Assembly (NCBI GenBank): GCA_036517175.1
Contig: DATDXQ010000005.1
Coordinates: 1-20,856 of the forward strand
Origin: 2-01-FULL-44-17 sp036517175
GTDB taxonomy: Bacteria > Patescibacteriota > Minisyncoccia > 2-02-FULL-40-12 > IGHO2-01-FULL-4-A
DNA length: 20,856 nucleotides
Direction: 5' to 3'
The notes under the pieces were generated by a model, which made no database searches, was not told the DNA's origin, and saw only the letters and a program-made list of their open reading frames with translations. How positions within the stretch are numbered: the first letter of the stretch is position 1; each line of letters begins with the position of its first letter. Below, piece by piece: positions 6,183-13,361 of the stretch. The translations under genes and the position numbers were made by a program.

Positions 6183-7766
6183 TTGCATAAATCACAAATT
6201 CTCTTTTACTCTCTTCTTTCCTTCATCCTCGGCGTTTTTGCCGGTTCTTTTTTCCCGCCAGAGGCGGGTCAGCTTTTGGCTGAGGACAACATCAACTTTT
6301 TTCTTTATATTGCGGTTACAATTTGTATTGCGCTTATTATTCTTTTTTATCGTCGCAATTCACGCCTTCTTAATCCAAAAGTTGCGTTTTTTTCGTTCCT
6401 AACCCTTTTTTTTATTGCAGGCATTTTGCGTTTTAATTCGGTTGATTCTCGGGTCCATAACTTGGAAAAATTTGTAGAAGCTCAGGAAAATATTATAGAC
6501 CCGGGTGAACGCAGGCCGATAAAAATAACAATACTTGGATATGTCAACAAAGAACCAGAAATTAATTCAGATAATCAGAGGTTGGTTATTCACGCAAATA
6601 AAATGCTTGCTGGTCCATATTCGATTGATCTGGACGAGCAGATTCTTGTAACTACCGCAAGTTTCCCCGAATATGAGTATGGAGACCTCCTTGCGATATA
6701 CGGACAAATCAAAAGGCCTCAAAATTTTTCTGATTTTGATTATGCTGCATATTTAGCTAAGGATGCTATTTATACAACGATGCTTTTTCCCGAGATCAAA
6801 ACAGCTGATCTAGATTTATCAGTCGGTCAGAAAATCAAGCTAAATTTTTTTGAAAATATTTTTTCAGTCAAGTCAGCTTTTCAAAAATCAATAAGGCGTT
6901 CGATCGGAGAACCTAATGCTGCCTTTATCGAAGGTATTTTATTGGGTAGTCGAACCCAGATTTCTGATGAACTTAAAGAAGCTTTCGCCAGAACGGGAAC
7001 GAGTCATATAACCGCAGTTTCGGGATACAATATAACAATAGTTGCTGGAATAATCTGCTCCTTTTTCATTATATTTTTGCGTAGGCCGACTGCTTTTTGG
7101 TTTTCTGTTATTGGCGTTGCTTTATTTGTGATTCTTACAGGTGCCCAGGCATCAGTTGTTAGGGCCGCCGTCATGGGTACGTTGGTTCTTTTGGCTCAGC
7201 GTGAAGGAAGGCTTAGTGACCCGCGCAATGCTATCGTGTTGGCCGGTGCCGCTATGGTTTTGATAAATCCTTTGATATTGAGAAATGATATAGGTTTTCA
7301 GCTTTCCTTTTTTGCCACCCTAGGTCTTATATATCTTGCTCCATCTATCGAGAGATATTTCAAAAAGATTCCCAATACTTTTAAAATCAGAGAGACACTT
7401 ATAATGACAATTTCTGCCCAGATTTTTGTGCTGCCCCTGTTGCTGTATTATTTTAAGAGTCTATCTTTGGTTTTTTTGCCAGCAAATCTGATAGTTTTGC
7501 CCACAATCCCTTTTGCGATGGCTGCTGGATTTGCTGCCGCCTTGGCTGGCATGATTCTGCCTTTTTTGGGTCAGGTAGTTGGATATGTCGCCTGGATAAT
7601 AACATCATTTGAAATAGGAGTCATAAAATTCTTGGCTAAGCCAGACTGGGCGTCAGTGTCAATTGGATTTTCTTGGTACTGGGCGGTTGCTCTTTTGGGG
7701 TTAATCTTTTGGTTTACACAAAAATTAAGAAGGATTCACAAATCGACAGAAAATTCTGAAAATTAA
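6183..7766 (+). CDS. comEC: ComEC/Rec2-type DNA uptake channel, short form without the C-terminal hydrolase domain
   Basis: ComEC forms the inner-membrane channel that takes up single-stranded DNA. The 527-aa protein has N-terminal membrane helices (about 5-25, 40-56, 67-83), a soluble OB-like region (about 110-210), then the competence domain with AFIEGILLGSRTQIS (247-261), SHITAVSGYNI (274-284) and about eight further hydrophobic helices. The metallo-beta-lactamase-like domain found at the C-terminus of many ComEC proteins is absent; it ends at a short charged tail (KLRRIHKSTENSEN). The start is TTG at 6183 with only a weak purine stretch upstream. No ComEA or pilus gene is nearby. A palindrome at 6254-6268 lies in frame near the N-terminus. 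Confidence 0.9.
   Translation: MHKSQILFYSLLSFILGVFAGSFFPPEAGQLLAEDNINFFLYIAVTICIALIILFYRRNSRLLNPKVAFFSFLTLFFIAGILRFNSVDSRVHNLEKFVEAQENIIDPGERRPIKITILGYVNKEPEINSDNQRLVIHANKMLAGPYSIDLDEQILVTTASFPEYEYGDLLAIYGQIKRPQNFSDFDYAAYLAKDAIYTTMLFPEIKTADLDLSVGQKIKLNFFENIFSVKSAFQKSIRRSIGEPNAAFIEGILLGSRTQISDELKEAFARTGTSHITAVSGYNITIVAGIICSFFIIFLRRPTAFWFSVIGVALFVILTGAQASVVRAAVMGTLVLLAQREGRLSDPRNAIVLAGAAMVLINPLILRNDIGFQLSFFATLGLIYLAPSIERYFKKIPNTFKIRETLIMTISAQIFVLPLLLYYFKSLSLVFLPANLIVLPTIPFAMAAGFAAALAGMILPFLGQVVGYVAWIITSFEIGVIKFLAKPDWASVSIGFSWYWAVALLGLIFWFTQKLRRIHKSTENSEN
6254..6268. repeat. GC-rich palindrome inside the comEC coding sequence
   Basis: The sequence cccgcc/aga/ggcggg forms a perfect 6-bp stem with a 3-nt loop. 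It is translated in frame as part of FPPEAG just after the first transmembrane helix. It resembles the intergenic palindromes of this window. Confidence 0.6.
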
Positions 7767-7793
7767 AAAGCGCGGTAATCCGCGCCTTATTTT
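7765..7793. terminator. Bidirectional terminator between comEC and the convergent 148-aa gene
   Basis: The stem gcgcgg (7770-7775) / ccgcgc (7780-7785) has loop taat. On the minus strand it is followed by a clear T-run (aaaaa at 7765-7769); on the plus strand by the weaker ttatttt (7787-7793). The hairpin lies immediately after the stop of the minus-strand gene. Confidence 0.75.
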
Positions 7794-8233
7794 CCTATCC
7801 AGGCCCAGACGGGCAAAATTGCACAAAAGGAGTAGTTGACTCCGGCCACACGACCCCAATCATCTATGTAAACCCGCCAAGCTTTTTCAGAGTCTCCATC
7901 GCCACGGTAGTGTACGTCTCCTCCCCCTAGCTCAAATTTTTTACGATCCACTTGTTCCAACCAGTTCCACACGAATTCAATAGCAGTTATGCAGTTGATT
8001 TTGTATGGAAATGGGAGGATTGGTTTATCGTGAAACATTTTGTGTGGTTCTGTAATCGATTCGTTGCCTGACCAAAACAGAACCAACCCGTATTTTGGAT
8101 GCTCACTCCAATGAGTAGCTACGTGGCCTGGTGCAGCAGCAAATGCAAGTTGCATGGCATGTTCAAAACTTTCTTTTGATCTTGCCCTCACATTTAGAGC
8201 AAAATTATTCATGTTTTCCTTCGTCTCAGCCAT
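7787..8233 (-). CDS. Conserved-looking hypothetical protein, 148 aa
   Basis: I do not recognise a named family. The protein is soluble, with no signal peptide or transmembrane segment. It is rich in Trp and aromatic residues (HWSEHPKYGLVLFW, FVWNWLEQ) and ends with an aromatic block (EKAWRVYIDDWGRV, then NYSFCAILPVWAWIGK), suggesting a compact alpha/beta domain. Three starts are possible: TTG 8248, ATG 8239 and ATG 8233. The GGGG at 8246-8243 sits 9 bases before ATG 8233 and only 3 before ATG 8239, so I chose 8233. It is transcribed alone, divergent from groES, from its own promoter (8269-8296), and ends in a bidirectional terminator. Confidence 0.7.
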   Translation of the reverse strand: MAETKENMNNFALNVRARSKESFEHAMQLAFAAAPGHVATHWSEHPKYGLVLFWSGNESITEPHKMFHDKPILPFPYKINCITAIEFVWNWLEQVDRKKFELGGGDVHYRGDGDSEKAWRVYIDDWGRVAGVNYSFCAILPVWAWIGK

Positions 8234-8268
8234 ACTCATTAACCCCAAGTTTTAAAAATAGCAAATTA

Positions 8269-8296
8269 AGAATATCCTGGATTTATATTTTGTCAA
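8269..8296 (-). promoter_or_regulatory. Promoter of the 148-aa gene, divergent from groES
   Basis: On the minus strand, TTGACA (8296-8291), a 16-nt spacer and TATTCT (8274-8269, 4 of 6) form a plausible promoter. Its -35 is half of a perfect 16-bp palindrome at 8291-8306 shared with the groES promoter. Confidence 0.55.
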
Positions 8297-8300
8297 ATAT

Positions 8301-8329
8301 TTGACATGAGTTTATGTCTTTGCTAAACA
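8301..8329 (+). promoter_or_regulatory. groESL promoter
   Basis: TTGACA (8301-8306), a 17-nt spacer and TAAACA (8324-8329), with TG at 8321-8322 as an extended -10. The -10 is imperfect (3 of 6), but its position just before the CIRCE operator fits; the start would be near 8336. Confidence 0.6.
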
Positions 8330-8336
8330 TATTGAA

Positions 8337-8363
8337 TTAGCACTCTATGGGTCAAAGTGCCAA
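8337..8363 (+). promoter_or_regulatory. CIRCE operator (HrcA binding site)
   Basis: TTAGCACTC (8337-8345), a 9-nt spacer, then aagtgccaa (8355-8363), which matches 7 of 9 bases of the canonical right arm GAGTGCTAA. The left arm and the spacing are exact. Placed at the predicted transcription start of groES, it should let the heat-shock repressor HrcA block groESL. hrcA is not in the window. Confidence 0.88.
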
Positions 8364-8427
8364 ATTATTAAATATCGACTAGTATTTATGGCAATCAGAG
8401 AATTAACTGGCTGCCGGAGATTAGTAG

Positions 8428-8730
8428 ATGACTATGATTTTTATGAAAATCAAACCTCTTGGTGATCGCGTATTAATTGAAGCGCTTCGTGAAGAAAAAA
8501 AGAAGGGCGGCATAATATTGCCGGAAACTATAGACAAGGAAAGACCAGAAAAGGGAATGGTAGTTGCCGTAGGATCTGGCAGAACAGATGATAACGGCAA
8601 GAAGTTGCCAATGTCAGTAAAAAAAGGCGATAAGGTTCTATTCACAAAGTATGGACCAGATGAGATTAAGGTCGACGGAAAAGAATACTTAATAGCCAAG
8701 GAAGACAACATATTAGCGATAATTGAGTAG
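8428..8730 (+). CDS. groES: Co-chaperonin GroES
   Basis: GroES is the 10-kDa lid of the chaperonin. Family motifs are KIKPLGDRVLIEAL at the N-terminus, GGIILPETIDKERPEKGMVVAVGSG (the mobile loop lies within it), KKGDKVLFTKYGPDEIKVDGKEYLI and the terminal ILAIIE. The ATG at 8428 is chosen because GGAG (8416-8419) precedes it by 8 bases. It gives five residues (MTMIF) before the Met at 8443, where most GroES proteins begin, so 8443 remains possible. It is the first gene of the heat-shock pair, behind a promoter and CIRCE. Confidence 0.96.
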   Translation: MTMIFMKIKPLGDRVLIEALREEKKKGGIILPETIDKERPEKGMVVAVGSGRTDDNGKKLPMSVKKGDKVLFTKYGPDEIKVDGKEYLIAKEDNILAIIE

Positions 8731-8796
8731 GCATATGGTGTGTGGGCTGTAAACTATTTATATAGTCTATAGGTCACATCCACAGCTGATTTTAAA

Positions 8797-10470
8797 ATGA
8801 GCAAACAAATTTTTTATAAAGACCAAGCGCGAGAGGCTCTTAAGAGGGGCGTTGACAAGGTAGCCAATGCTGTGAAGGTTACTCTTGGTCCCAAGGGTAG
8901 GAACGTTGTTATAGATAAAGGTTTCGGTGGACCTACTATTACAAAGGATGGTGTAACTGTTGCTAAAGAAATAGAGTTAAAGGACAAATTCGAAAACATT
9001 GGTGCAGAGTTGATAAAAGAAGTTGCTTCAAAGACTAACGACATCGCCGGTGATGGTACAACTACTGCAACTGTTTTGGCGCAGGCTCTTATAGCTGAAG
9101 GTTTTAGCGCAGTTGCATCAGGCGCTAACCCTGTATTTTTGAGAGAGGGGATGGAAAGTGGGTTGAAGAAGGTTATCTCAGCTCTTGATAAGTCAGCCAA
9201 GAAGGTTACAGGAAATAATTTGCAGGAAGTGGCCTCGATTTCAGCAAATGATCCCGAGCTCGGCAAACTCATTGCCGATGTATTCAAAAAAGTGGGTAAA
9301 GACGGGGTGGTTACAGTTGAGGAATCACAGACCTCGGAGATGACAACTGAACTTGTTGAGGGTATGCAGTTTGAAAAGGGTTATATTTCGCCCTATATGG
9401 TTACTAATTCTGAAAGAATGGAGGCTGTTTATGAAGATCCATCCATTTTAATAACAGACAAAAAAATATCATCAATTCATGACATAATAGGACTTCTTGA
9501 AAAATTGTCTAAGTCGGGTAAGCGAGACCTTGTTATAATTTCCGATGATGTTGATGGTGATGCTCTTGCGACATTGGTGGTAAATAAATTGAGGGGCAAC
9601 TTCAATGCCTTGGCAATAAAGGCACCCGGATTCGGTGACCGCAAAAAAGAAATACTCGAAGACATAGCTATCGTAACTGGCGGGCAACTGATAGCAGAAG
9701 AGAAGGGCATGAAGCTAGACAGTATAGATCTTAACATGTTGGGTAGGGCGCGCAGGGTTGTGGCTGGCAAAGAGAACACCGTTATTGTGGGCGGCAAGGG
9801 CAAAAGGCAGGATATAGATAAGCGCGTGGCCCAGATTAGAAACCAACTATCTAAAACTACATCCGAATTTGACAAAGAAAAACTCCAAGAGCGTTTGGCG
9901 AAGCTAACCGGTGGTGTTGCGGTAATCCGTGTAGGTGCGACTACCGAAAGTGAGATGAAAGAGAAGAAATTCAGGATTGAAGATGCGGTTAATGCAACTA
10001 GAGCTGCGTTGGAAGAGGGCATTGTTTCTGGTGGAGGTGTCGCATTGTTTAATGCACTGAGAGATATGTCTGCTGTAATCGAACGTAAAGAGAATAAGAA
10101 AAAGACAGGCGGGTCAAATGTTACTGTTGGATATGATCTTACAGATGTGGCCAGGGGAGAACAGATTGTCAGATCTGTTCTCGATAAACCTCTTAGGGAA
10201 ATTGTCCAAAATGCAGGCTTCAACTCCAATCAGGTTGCCAGTGAATTGTGGGCAAGAGGTTCTGAGGCTGGATTTAATGCAAGAACCGGTAAGATGGTGG
10301 ATAGTATAATTGAAGAGGGTGTAATCGATCCTCTCAAGGTAGTTAAGGCTGCTTTGACTAACGCTGTGTCTGTTGCCTCATTGATACTAACAACAGACGC
10401 CGTAATTACAGACCTTCCGGAACCGGAAAAGGATAAGAGTGGGAGCATGCCTCAAATGCCCGAGTATTAG
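8797..10470 (+). CDS. groEL: Chaperonin GroEL
   Basis: GroEL folds proteins inside its double-ring chamber with GroES and ATP. The 557-aa protein is full length. It has VTLGPKGRNVVIDK (near residues 28-41), the ATP-binding DIAGDGTTTATVLAQ (about 84-98), apical-domain segments (EGMQFEKGYISPYMV, VDGDALATLVVNKL) and GIVSGGGVALFNAL in the equatorial domain. The C-terminus ends MPQMPEY without the Gly-Met repeat tail typical of many bacterial GroELs. It follows groES by 66 bases that could form a weak hairpin around actat (8753-8757) / atagt (8762-8766). Expression is expected from the HrcA-controlled groES promoter. Confidence 0.98.
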   Translation: MSKQIFYKDQAREALKRGVDKVANAVKVTLGPKGRNVVIDKGFGGPTITKDGVTVAKEIELKDKFENIGAELIKEVASKTNDIAGDGTTTATVLAQALIAEGFSAVASGANPVFLREGMESGLKKVISALDKSAKKVTGNNLQEVASISANDPELGKLIADVFKKVGKDGVVTVEESQTSEMTTELVEGMQFEKGYISPYMVTNSERMEAVYEDPSILITDKKISSIHDIIGLLEKLSKSGKRDLVIISDDVDGDALATLVVNKLRGNFNALAIKAPGFGDRKKEILEDIAIVTGGQLIAEEKGMKLDSIDLNMLGRARRVVAGKENTVIVGGKGKRQDIDKRVAQIRNQLSKTTSEFDKEKLQERLAKLTGGVAVIRVGATTESEMKEKKFRIEDAVNATRAALEEGIVSGGGVALFNALRDMSAVIERKENKKKTGGSNVTVGYDLTDVARGEQIVRSVLDKPLREIVQNAGFNSNQVASELWARGSEAGFNARTGKMVDSIIEEGVIDPLKVVKAALTNAVSVASLILTTDAVITDLPEPEKDKSGSMPQMPEY

Positions 10471-10477
10471 GATTAGT

Positions 10478-10603
10478 TATTATCGCTACTTAACCCATAG
10501 AACCTAGCAATTGGTGTCTCTGAGATCCGACTCTGATAAGAACGAATAATGAAAGTAAATAAAATCCCCATTGTGTGGGGCATGGGTTAGTGCAGGCTTA
10601 ATA
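10478..10603. repeat. Possible long imperfect inverted repeat (hairpin element 4) after groEL
   Basis: A perfect 8-bp arm (taacccat 10491-10498 with atgggtta 10582-10589) and a 5-bp arm (10478-10482 with 10599-10603) enclose the terminator hairpin at 10566-10580. The design resembles the other nested hairpins but pairing is weaker, so chance cannot be excluded. The rest of the 10471-10626 gap shows no gene. Confidence 0.35.
10555..10580 (-). terminator. Terminator of the minus-strand 119-aa gene
   Basis: The stem cccca (10566-10570) / tgggg (10576-10580) has loop ttgtg. On the minus strand it is followed by attttattt. On the plus strand there is no T-run, so it does not obviously stop groEL transcription. 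Confidence 0.65.
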
Positions 10604-10626
10604 GGAGTAAAATTCGGAAATCTTGT

Positions 10627-10986
10627 TTATTTTTTTAGTATTTTTAGGACCCGACGTGCCTGTTTTATCTCAGGATTCGATAATGTAATGCGTCGTCCTT
10701 GTTCTATCCCCAGACGAATTGCGAAGCCAATTATTTCTGTTAGCGCATTTCTGCACTGATCTTCTTGAGAGAATCTAAGTTGTTGGGCCGTAAGCATTTC
10801 TGATCCAGACGGACAGGTGGCTGTTTTTGGTGCATCAGGTCCAGATACTGGGATATCCTTCCCTAAATTCTTACGACGCAACCTGTAGGCGTAAAGAATT
10901 GCAGTCTCTACTTCATCGCACAAGTCAGAAAAATTGGCCGGGGCATCATTCTCAGGCCACGTTTTAATAACTTTAGTTTTTTTCAT
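10627..10986 (-). CDS. Hypothetical protein, 119 aa
   Basis: I do not recognise the family. The protein begins MKKTKVIKTWPENDAP and has no signal peptide or transmembrane helix. The first half is a charged helix (LCDEVETAILYAYRLRRKNLG), then a Pro/Gly-rich linker (IPVSGPDAPKTATCPSGSE). The second half is helical (QCRNALTEIIGFAIRLGIEQG) and ends in a basic tail (KQARRVLKILKK), which might contact nucleic acid; that is only a guess. The start is well supported: a perfect promoter at 11015-11043 and GAGG (10995-10992) 5 bases before the ATG. It is a single-gene unit between groEL and lemA, on the opposite strand, with its own terminator. Confidence 0.75.
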   Translation of the reverse strand: MKKTKVIKTWPENDAPANFSDLCDEVETAILYAYRLRRKNLGKDIPVSGPDAPKTATCPSGSEMLTAQQLRFSQEDQCRNALTEIIGFAIRLGIEQGRRITLSNPEIKQARRVLKILKK

Positions 10987-11014
10987 TTTAGCCTCATACT
11001 CAAGATCTTAAAAC

Positions 11015-11043
11015 ATTATATAGTGTATATACTTATATGTCAA
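11015..11043 (-). promoter_or_regulatory. Perfect consensus promoter of the 119-aa gene
   Basis: On the minus strand, TTGACA (11043-11038), a 17-nt spacer and TATAAT (11020-11015) are both perfect. The start would be near 11008, giving a leader of about 22 nt with a GAGG ribosome site. Confidence 0.85.
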
Positions 11044-11080
11044 TGGATACAAAACTCTTTAGAAATAAGCCTTTTTAGGC

Positions 11081-11121
11081 CAAACGGCTCACATCTAAGA
11101 TGTGAGCCGTTTGCTGTTTTT
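11081..11121 (+). terminator. Strong plus-strand terminator-like hairpin upstream of lemA
   Basis: A perfect 14-bp stem (11081-11094 with 11100-11113) around ctaag is followed by ctgttttt. It is oriented to stop plus-strand transcription, yet the closest upstream plus-strand gene is groEL, 610 bases away. It may be the distal end of the groESL transcript or a leader attenuator for lemA, whose ATG is 24 bases downstream. Confidence 0.75.
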
Positions 11122-11144
11122 GAAGTAAATGTTAATATAAAAGT

Positions 11145-11705
11145 ATGAATACTTCATTTATTATTTTATTGGTTGTGGTCGTCGTTGCTCTGTGGTTTAT
11201 GGGGGCTTTTAATATCCTGGTCCGTTCAAGAAACAGGGTTAAAGAATCCTGGTCTGATATAGATGTCCAGCTTAAGCGCAGATATGACTTGATACCTAAC
11301 TTAGTTGAAACCGTTAAGGGTTATGCTTCTCATGAGAGTCAGGTTTTTGAGAGAGTGACCAAGGCTCGTTCGGCTGCGATGGGCGCCAGTAGCATTGCCG
11401 AACATGGACAAGCGGAGAATATGTTATCAGGGGCTCTTAAGAGTTTGTTTGCTCTATCTGAGGCTTATCCAACACTTCGTGCTTCTGAGAATTTTGCCAA
11501 GCTTCAGGATGAGTTGTCTGATACCGAAAACAAGATTCAGGCTGCCCGCAGATTTTACAACACAAACGTCATGACAATTAACACTCAAATTGAACAATTC
11601 CCAACAAATATTGTAGCAGGAATGTTTGGTTTCAAAAAAGAACAATTCTTCGAGCTCGATAATGCTGCCCAAAGAGAACCTGTTAAGGTGGCTTTTGATA
11701 AGTAA
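11145..11705 (+). CDS. lemA: LemA family membrane protein
   Basis: LemA proteins are small inner-membrane proteins with an extended helical domain; their exact role is unclear, and they are often encoded beside the protease HtpX. The 186-aa protein has an N-terminal transmembrane helix (about 5-25, FIILLVVVVVALWFMGAFNI). The family core follows: LVRSRNRVKESWSDIDVQLKRR, YDLIPNLVETVKGYASHE, SEAYPTLRASENFAKLQDEL, ENKIQAARRFYNTNV and FPTNIVAGMFGF. There is no Shine-Dalgarno; an AT-rich -10-like taatataa ends 4 bases before the ATG, so the mRNA may be leaderless or nearly so. pyrG follows after 8 bases, so the two are probably co-transcribed. Confidence 0.95.
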   Translation: MNTSFIILLVVVVVALWFMGAFNILVRSRNRVKESWSDIDVQLKRRYDLIPNLVETVKGYASHESQVFERVTKARSAAMGASSIAEHGQAENMLSGALKSLFALSEAYPTLRASENFAKLQDELSDTENKIQAARRFYNTNVMTINTQIEQFPTNIVAGMFGFKKEQFFELDNAAQREPVKVAFDK

Positions 11706-11713
11706 TAACCAGC

Positions 11714-13357
11714 TTGGTTAAAAACAAAAACAAAACTAAATATATTTTTGTTGCAGGTGGTGTAATGTCCGGAGTGGGCAAGGGTATTGCCACCGCTTCT
11801 ATCGGCCGTATTCTCAAGGAATACGGCTTTTCGGTTACGGCCGTCAAAATAGACCCATATATAAACGTAGATGCTGGCACAATGAACCCAGTTGAGCACG
11901 GAGAAGTTTTTGTCACTGAAGACGGGCTTGAATGTGATCAGGATATCGGTAACTATGAGAGATTTCTTGACTGCAATATTTTGCGCAGCAATTACATGAC
12001 CACTGGCTCGGTTTATCAGAGTGTAATCCAGAGAGAACGTAATCTGGAGTATGGGGGTAGGTGTGTCGAGGTGGTACCTGATATTCCAAATGAGGTTATA
12101 GCCAGAATTAAAAATGCGGGCAAGGTAAACAAGTCCGACTTTGTCTTGATAGAAATAGGAGGAACTGTCGGTGAATATCAAAATATGATTTTTTTGGAAG
12201 CAGCTAGAATGATGAAATTATCAGATCCATCAGCGGTCATGTTCGCAATGGTTAGTTATTTGCCTGTGCCTAGTATGATTGGCGAAATGAAAACCAAGCC
12301 TACTCAATATGCAGTCAGAACTTTGAATATGGCAGGTATCCAGCCTAACTTGATAATTGCCAGATCCTCCGTTGCTATCGATTCCACACGCAAGAAAAAA
12401 ATATCCATTTTTTGTAATGTCGACGAGAGGGACGTTGTTTCCGCTCAAGACGTCAAATCAATCTATGAGATACCTCTAAATTTTGAAAAAGATAAACTCG
12501 GAGAAAGAATTTTAGAATATTTTAAGATGGGTAAACGTAAAAAAGATTTTAAGAGGTGGTCTAGCTTTGTTAAGAAGGTTAACGACAATAACTTACCAGA
12601 AGTTAAAATAGGAGTTGTTGGTAAATATTTTTCAAGCGGGGATTTTGTTTTGGCAGATTCCTACATCTCAGTCATCGAAGCCATAAAGCATACAGCCTGG
12701 AACCTGGGTTGTAAGCCTGCAATTTCTTGGTTAAATTCGGAAAAATATGAAAAAAATCCAAGAGCGGTCTCTGAACTTAAACAGTTTGACGGCGTAGTTA
12801 TTCCTGGCGGATTTGGATCTAGAGGGGTGGAGGGCAAGATAAATGCGATCAATTTTGTCAGAAAAAACAACATTCCTTTTTTGGGCCTGTGCTATGGATT
12901 GCAGTTGGCAGTCATTGAATTTGCCAGGAATGCCTGCAATTTTAAAGGTGCTCACACTACAGAAGTAAAGGCTGGCACAAGTCATCCTGTCATTTCAACT
13001 ATGCAGGAGCAGACTTCCAATCTAGCAACCAAGAATATGGGTGGTACAATGCGCTTGGGCGGATACGTTTGCGAACTAAAGTCAGGATCGCTGGCCCATA
13101 GGCTGTATGGTTCTGATATGGTTTCTGAGAGACACAGACATAGGTATGAAGTCAACAACAAATATGTTGAGGATTTTGAAAAGAAGGGACTTGTTGTTTC
13201 AGGTATAAACCCCAACAAAAATTTAGTTGAGATAATTGAGTTGCCCAAGCACAAATTTTTTATGGCAACCCAGTTTCATCCTGAACTTAAGTCGAGACCT
13301 CTTAACCCACATCCTATTTTCGCCGGATTTATAAGGGCAGCAGCGGACAAAAAATAA
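11714..13357 (+). CDS. pyrG: CTP synthase (glutamine-hydrolysing)
   Basis: PyrG makes CTP from UTP, ATP and glutamine. The 547-aa protein has the synthetase domain with P-loop GGVMSGVGKGIATASIGRI (15-33), KIDPYINVDAGTMNPVEHGE and the YLPVPSMIGEMKTKPTQ region, joined to a class-I glutamine amidotransferase domain. The catalytic triad is visible: Cys393 (GLCYGLQ), His522 and Glu524 (QFHPELKSRP). The P-loop has Gly where bacterial enzymes usually have Ser (GGVVSSLGKG), and Tyr follows the nucleophile. The start is TTG at 11714, eight codons before KYIFVAGG, as expected for the family. It lies 8 bases after lemA and 4 bases before htpX, so the three probably form one operon. Confidence 0.97.
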   Translation: MVKNKNKTKYIFVAGGVMSGVGKGIATASIGRILKEYGFSVTAVKIDPYINVDAGTMNPVEHGEVFVTEDGLECDQDIGNYERFLDCNILRSNYMTTGSVYQSVIQRERNLEYGGRCVEVVPDIPNEVIARIKNAGKVNKSDFVLIEIGGTVGEYQNMIFLEAARMMKLSDPSAVMFAMVSYLPVPSMIGEMKTKPTQYAVRTLNMAGIQPNLIIARSSVAIDSTRKKKISIFCNVDERDVVSAQDVKSIYEIPLNFEKDKLGERILEYFKMGKRKKDFKRWSSFVKKVNDNNLPEVKIGVVGKYFSSGDFVLADSYISVIEAIKHTAWNLGCKPAISWLNSEKYEKNPRAVSELKQFDGVVIPGGFGSRGVEGKINAINFVRKNNIPFLGLCYGLQLAVIEFARNACNFKGAHTTEVKAGTSHPVISTMQEQTSNLATKNMGGTMRLGGYVCELKSGSLAHRLYGSDMVSERHRHRYEVNNKYVEDFEKKGLVVSGINPNKNLVEIIELPKHKFFMATQFHPELKSRPLNPHPIFAGFIRAAADKK

Positions 13358-13361
13358 TAAT

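Noticed and set aside
8731..8796. A hairpin in the groES-groEL spacer as another long element
   Set aside because: Only a 5-bp core (actat/atagt) is clear; the outer pairing is too poor to separate from chance in AT-rich sequence.
8814..9287. A 157-codon minus-strand frame at the start of groEL
   Set aside because: Antisense to conserved groEL; no promoter or ribosome site.
9477..10229. A 250-codon open frame on the minus strand inside groEL
   Set aside because: It lies fully antisense to a textbook GroEL and its translation is low-complexity (Ser, Leu, Pro, Ala), as expected from the shadow of a conserved gene.
11585..12181. A 198-codon minus-strand frame over the lemA-pyrG junction
   Set aside because: It is antisense to two clearly real genes and has no ribosome site or recognisable motif.
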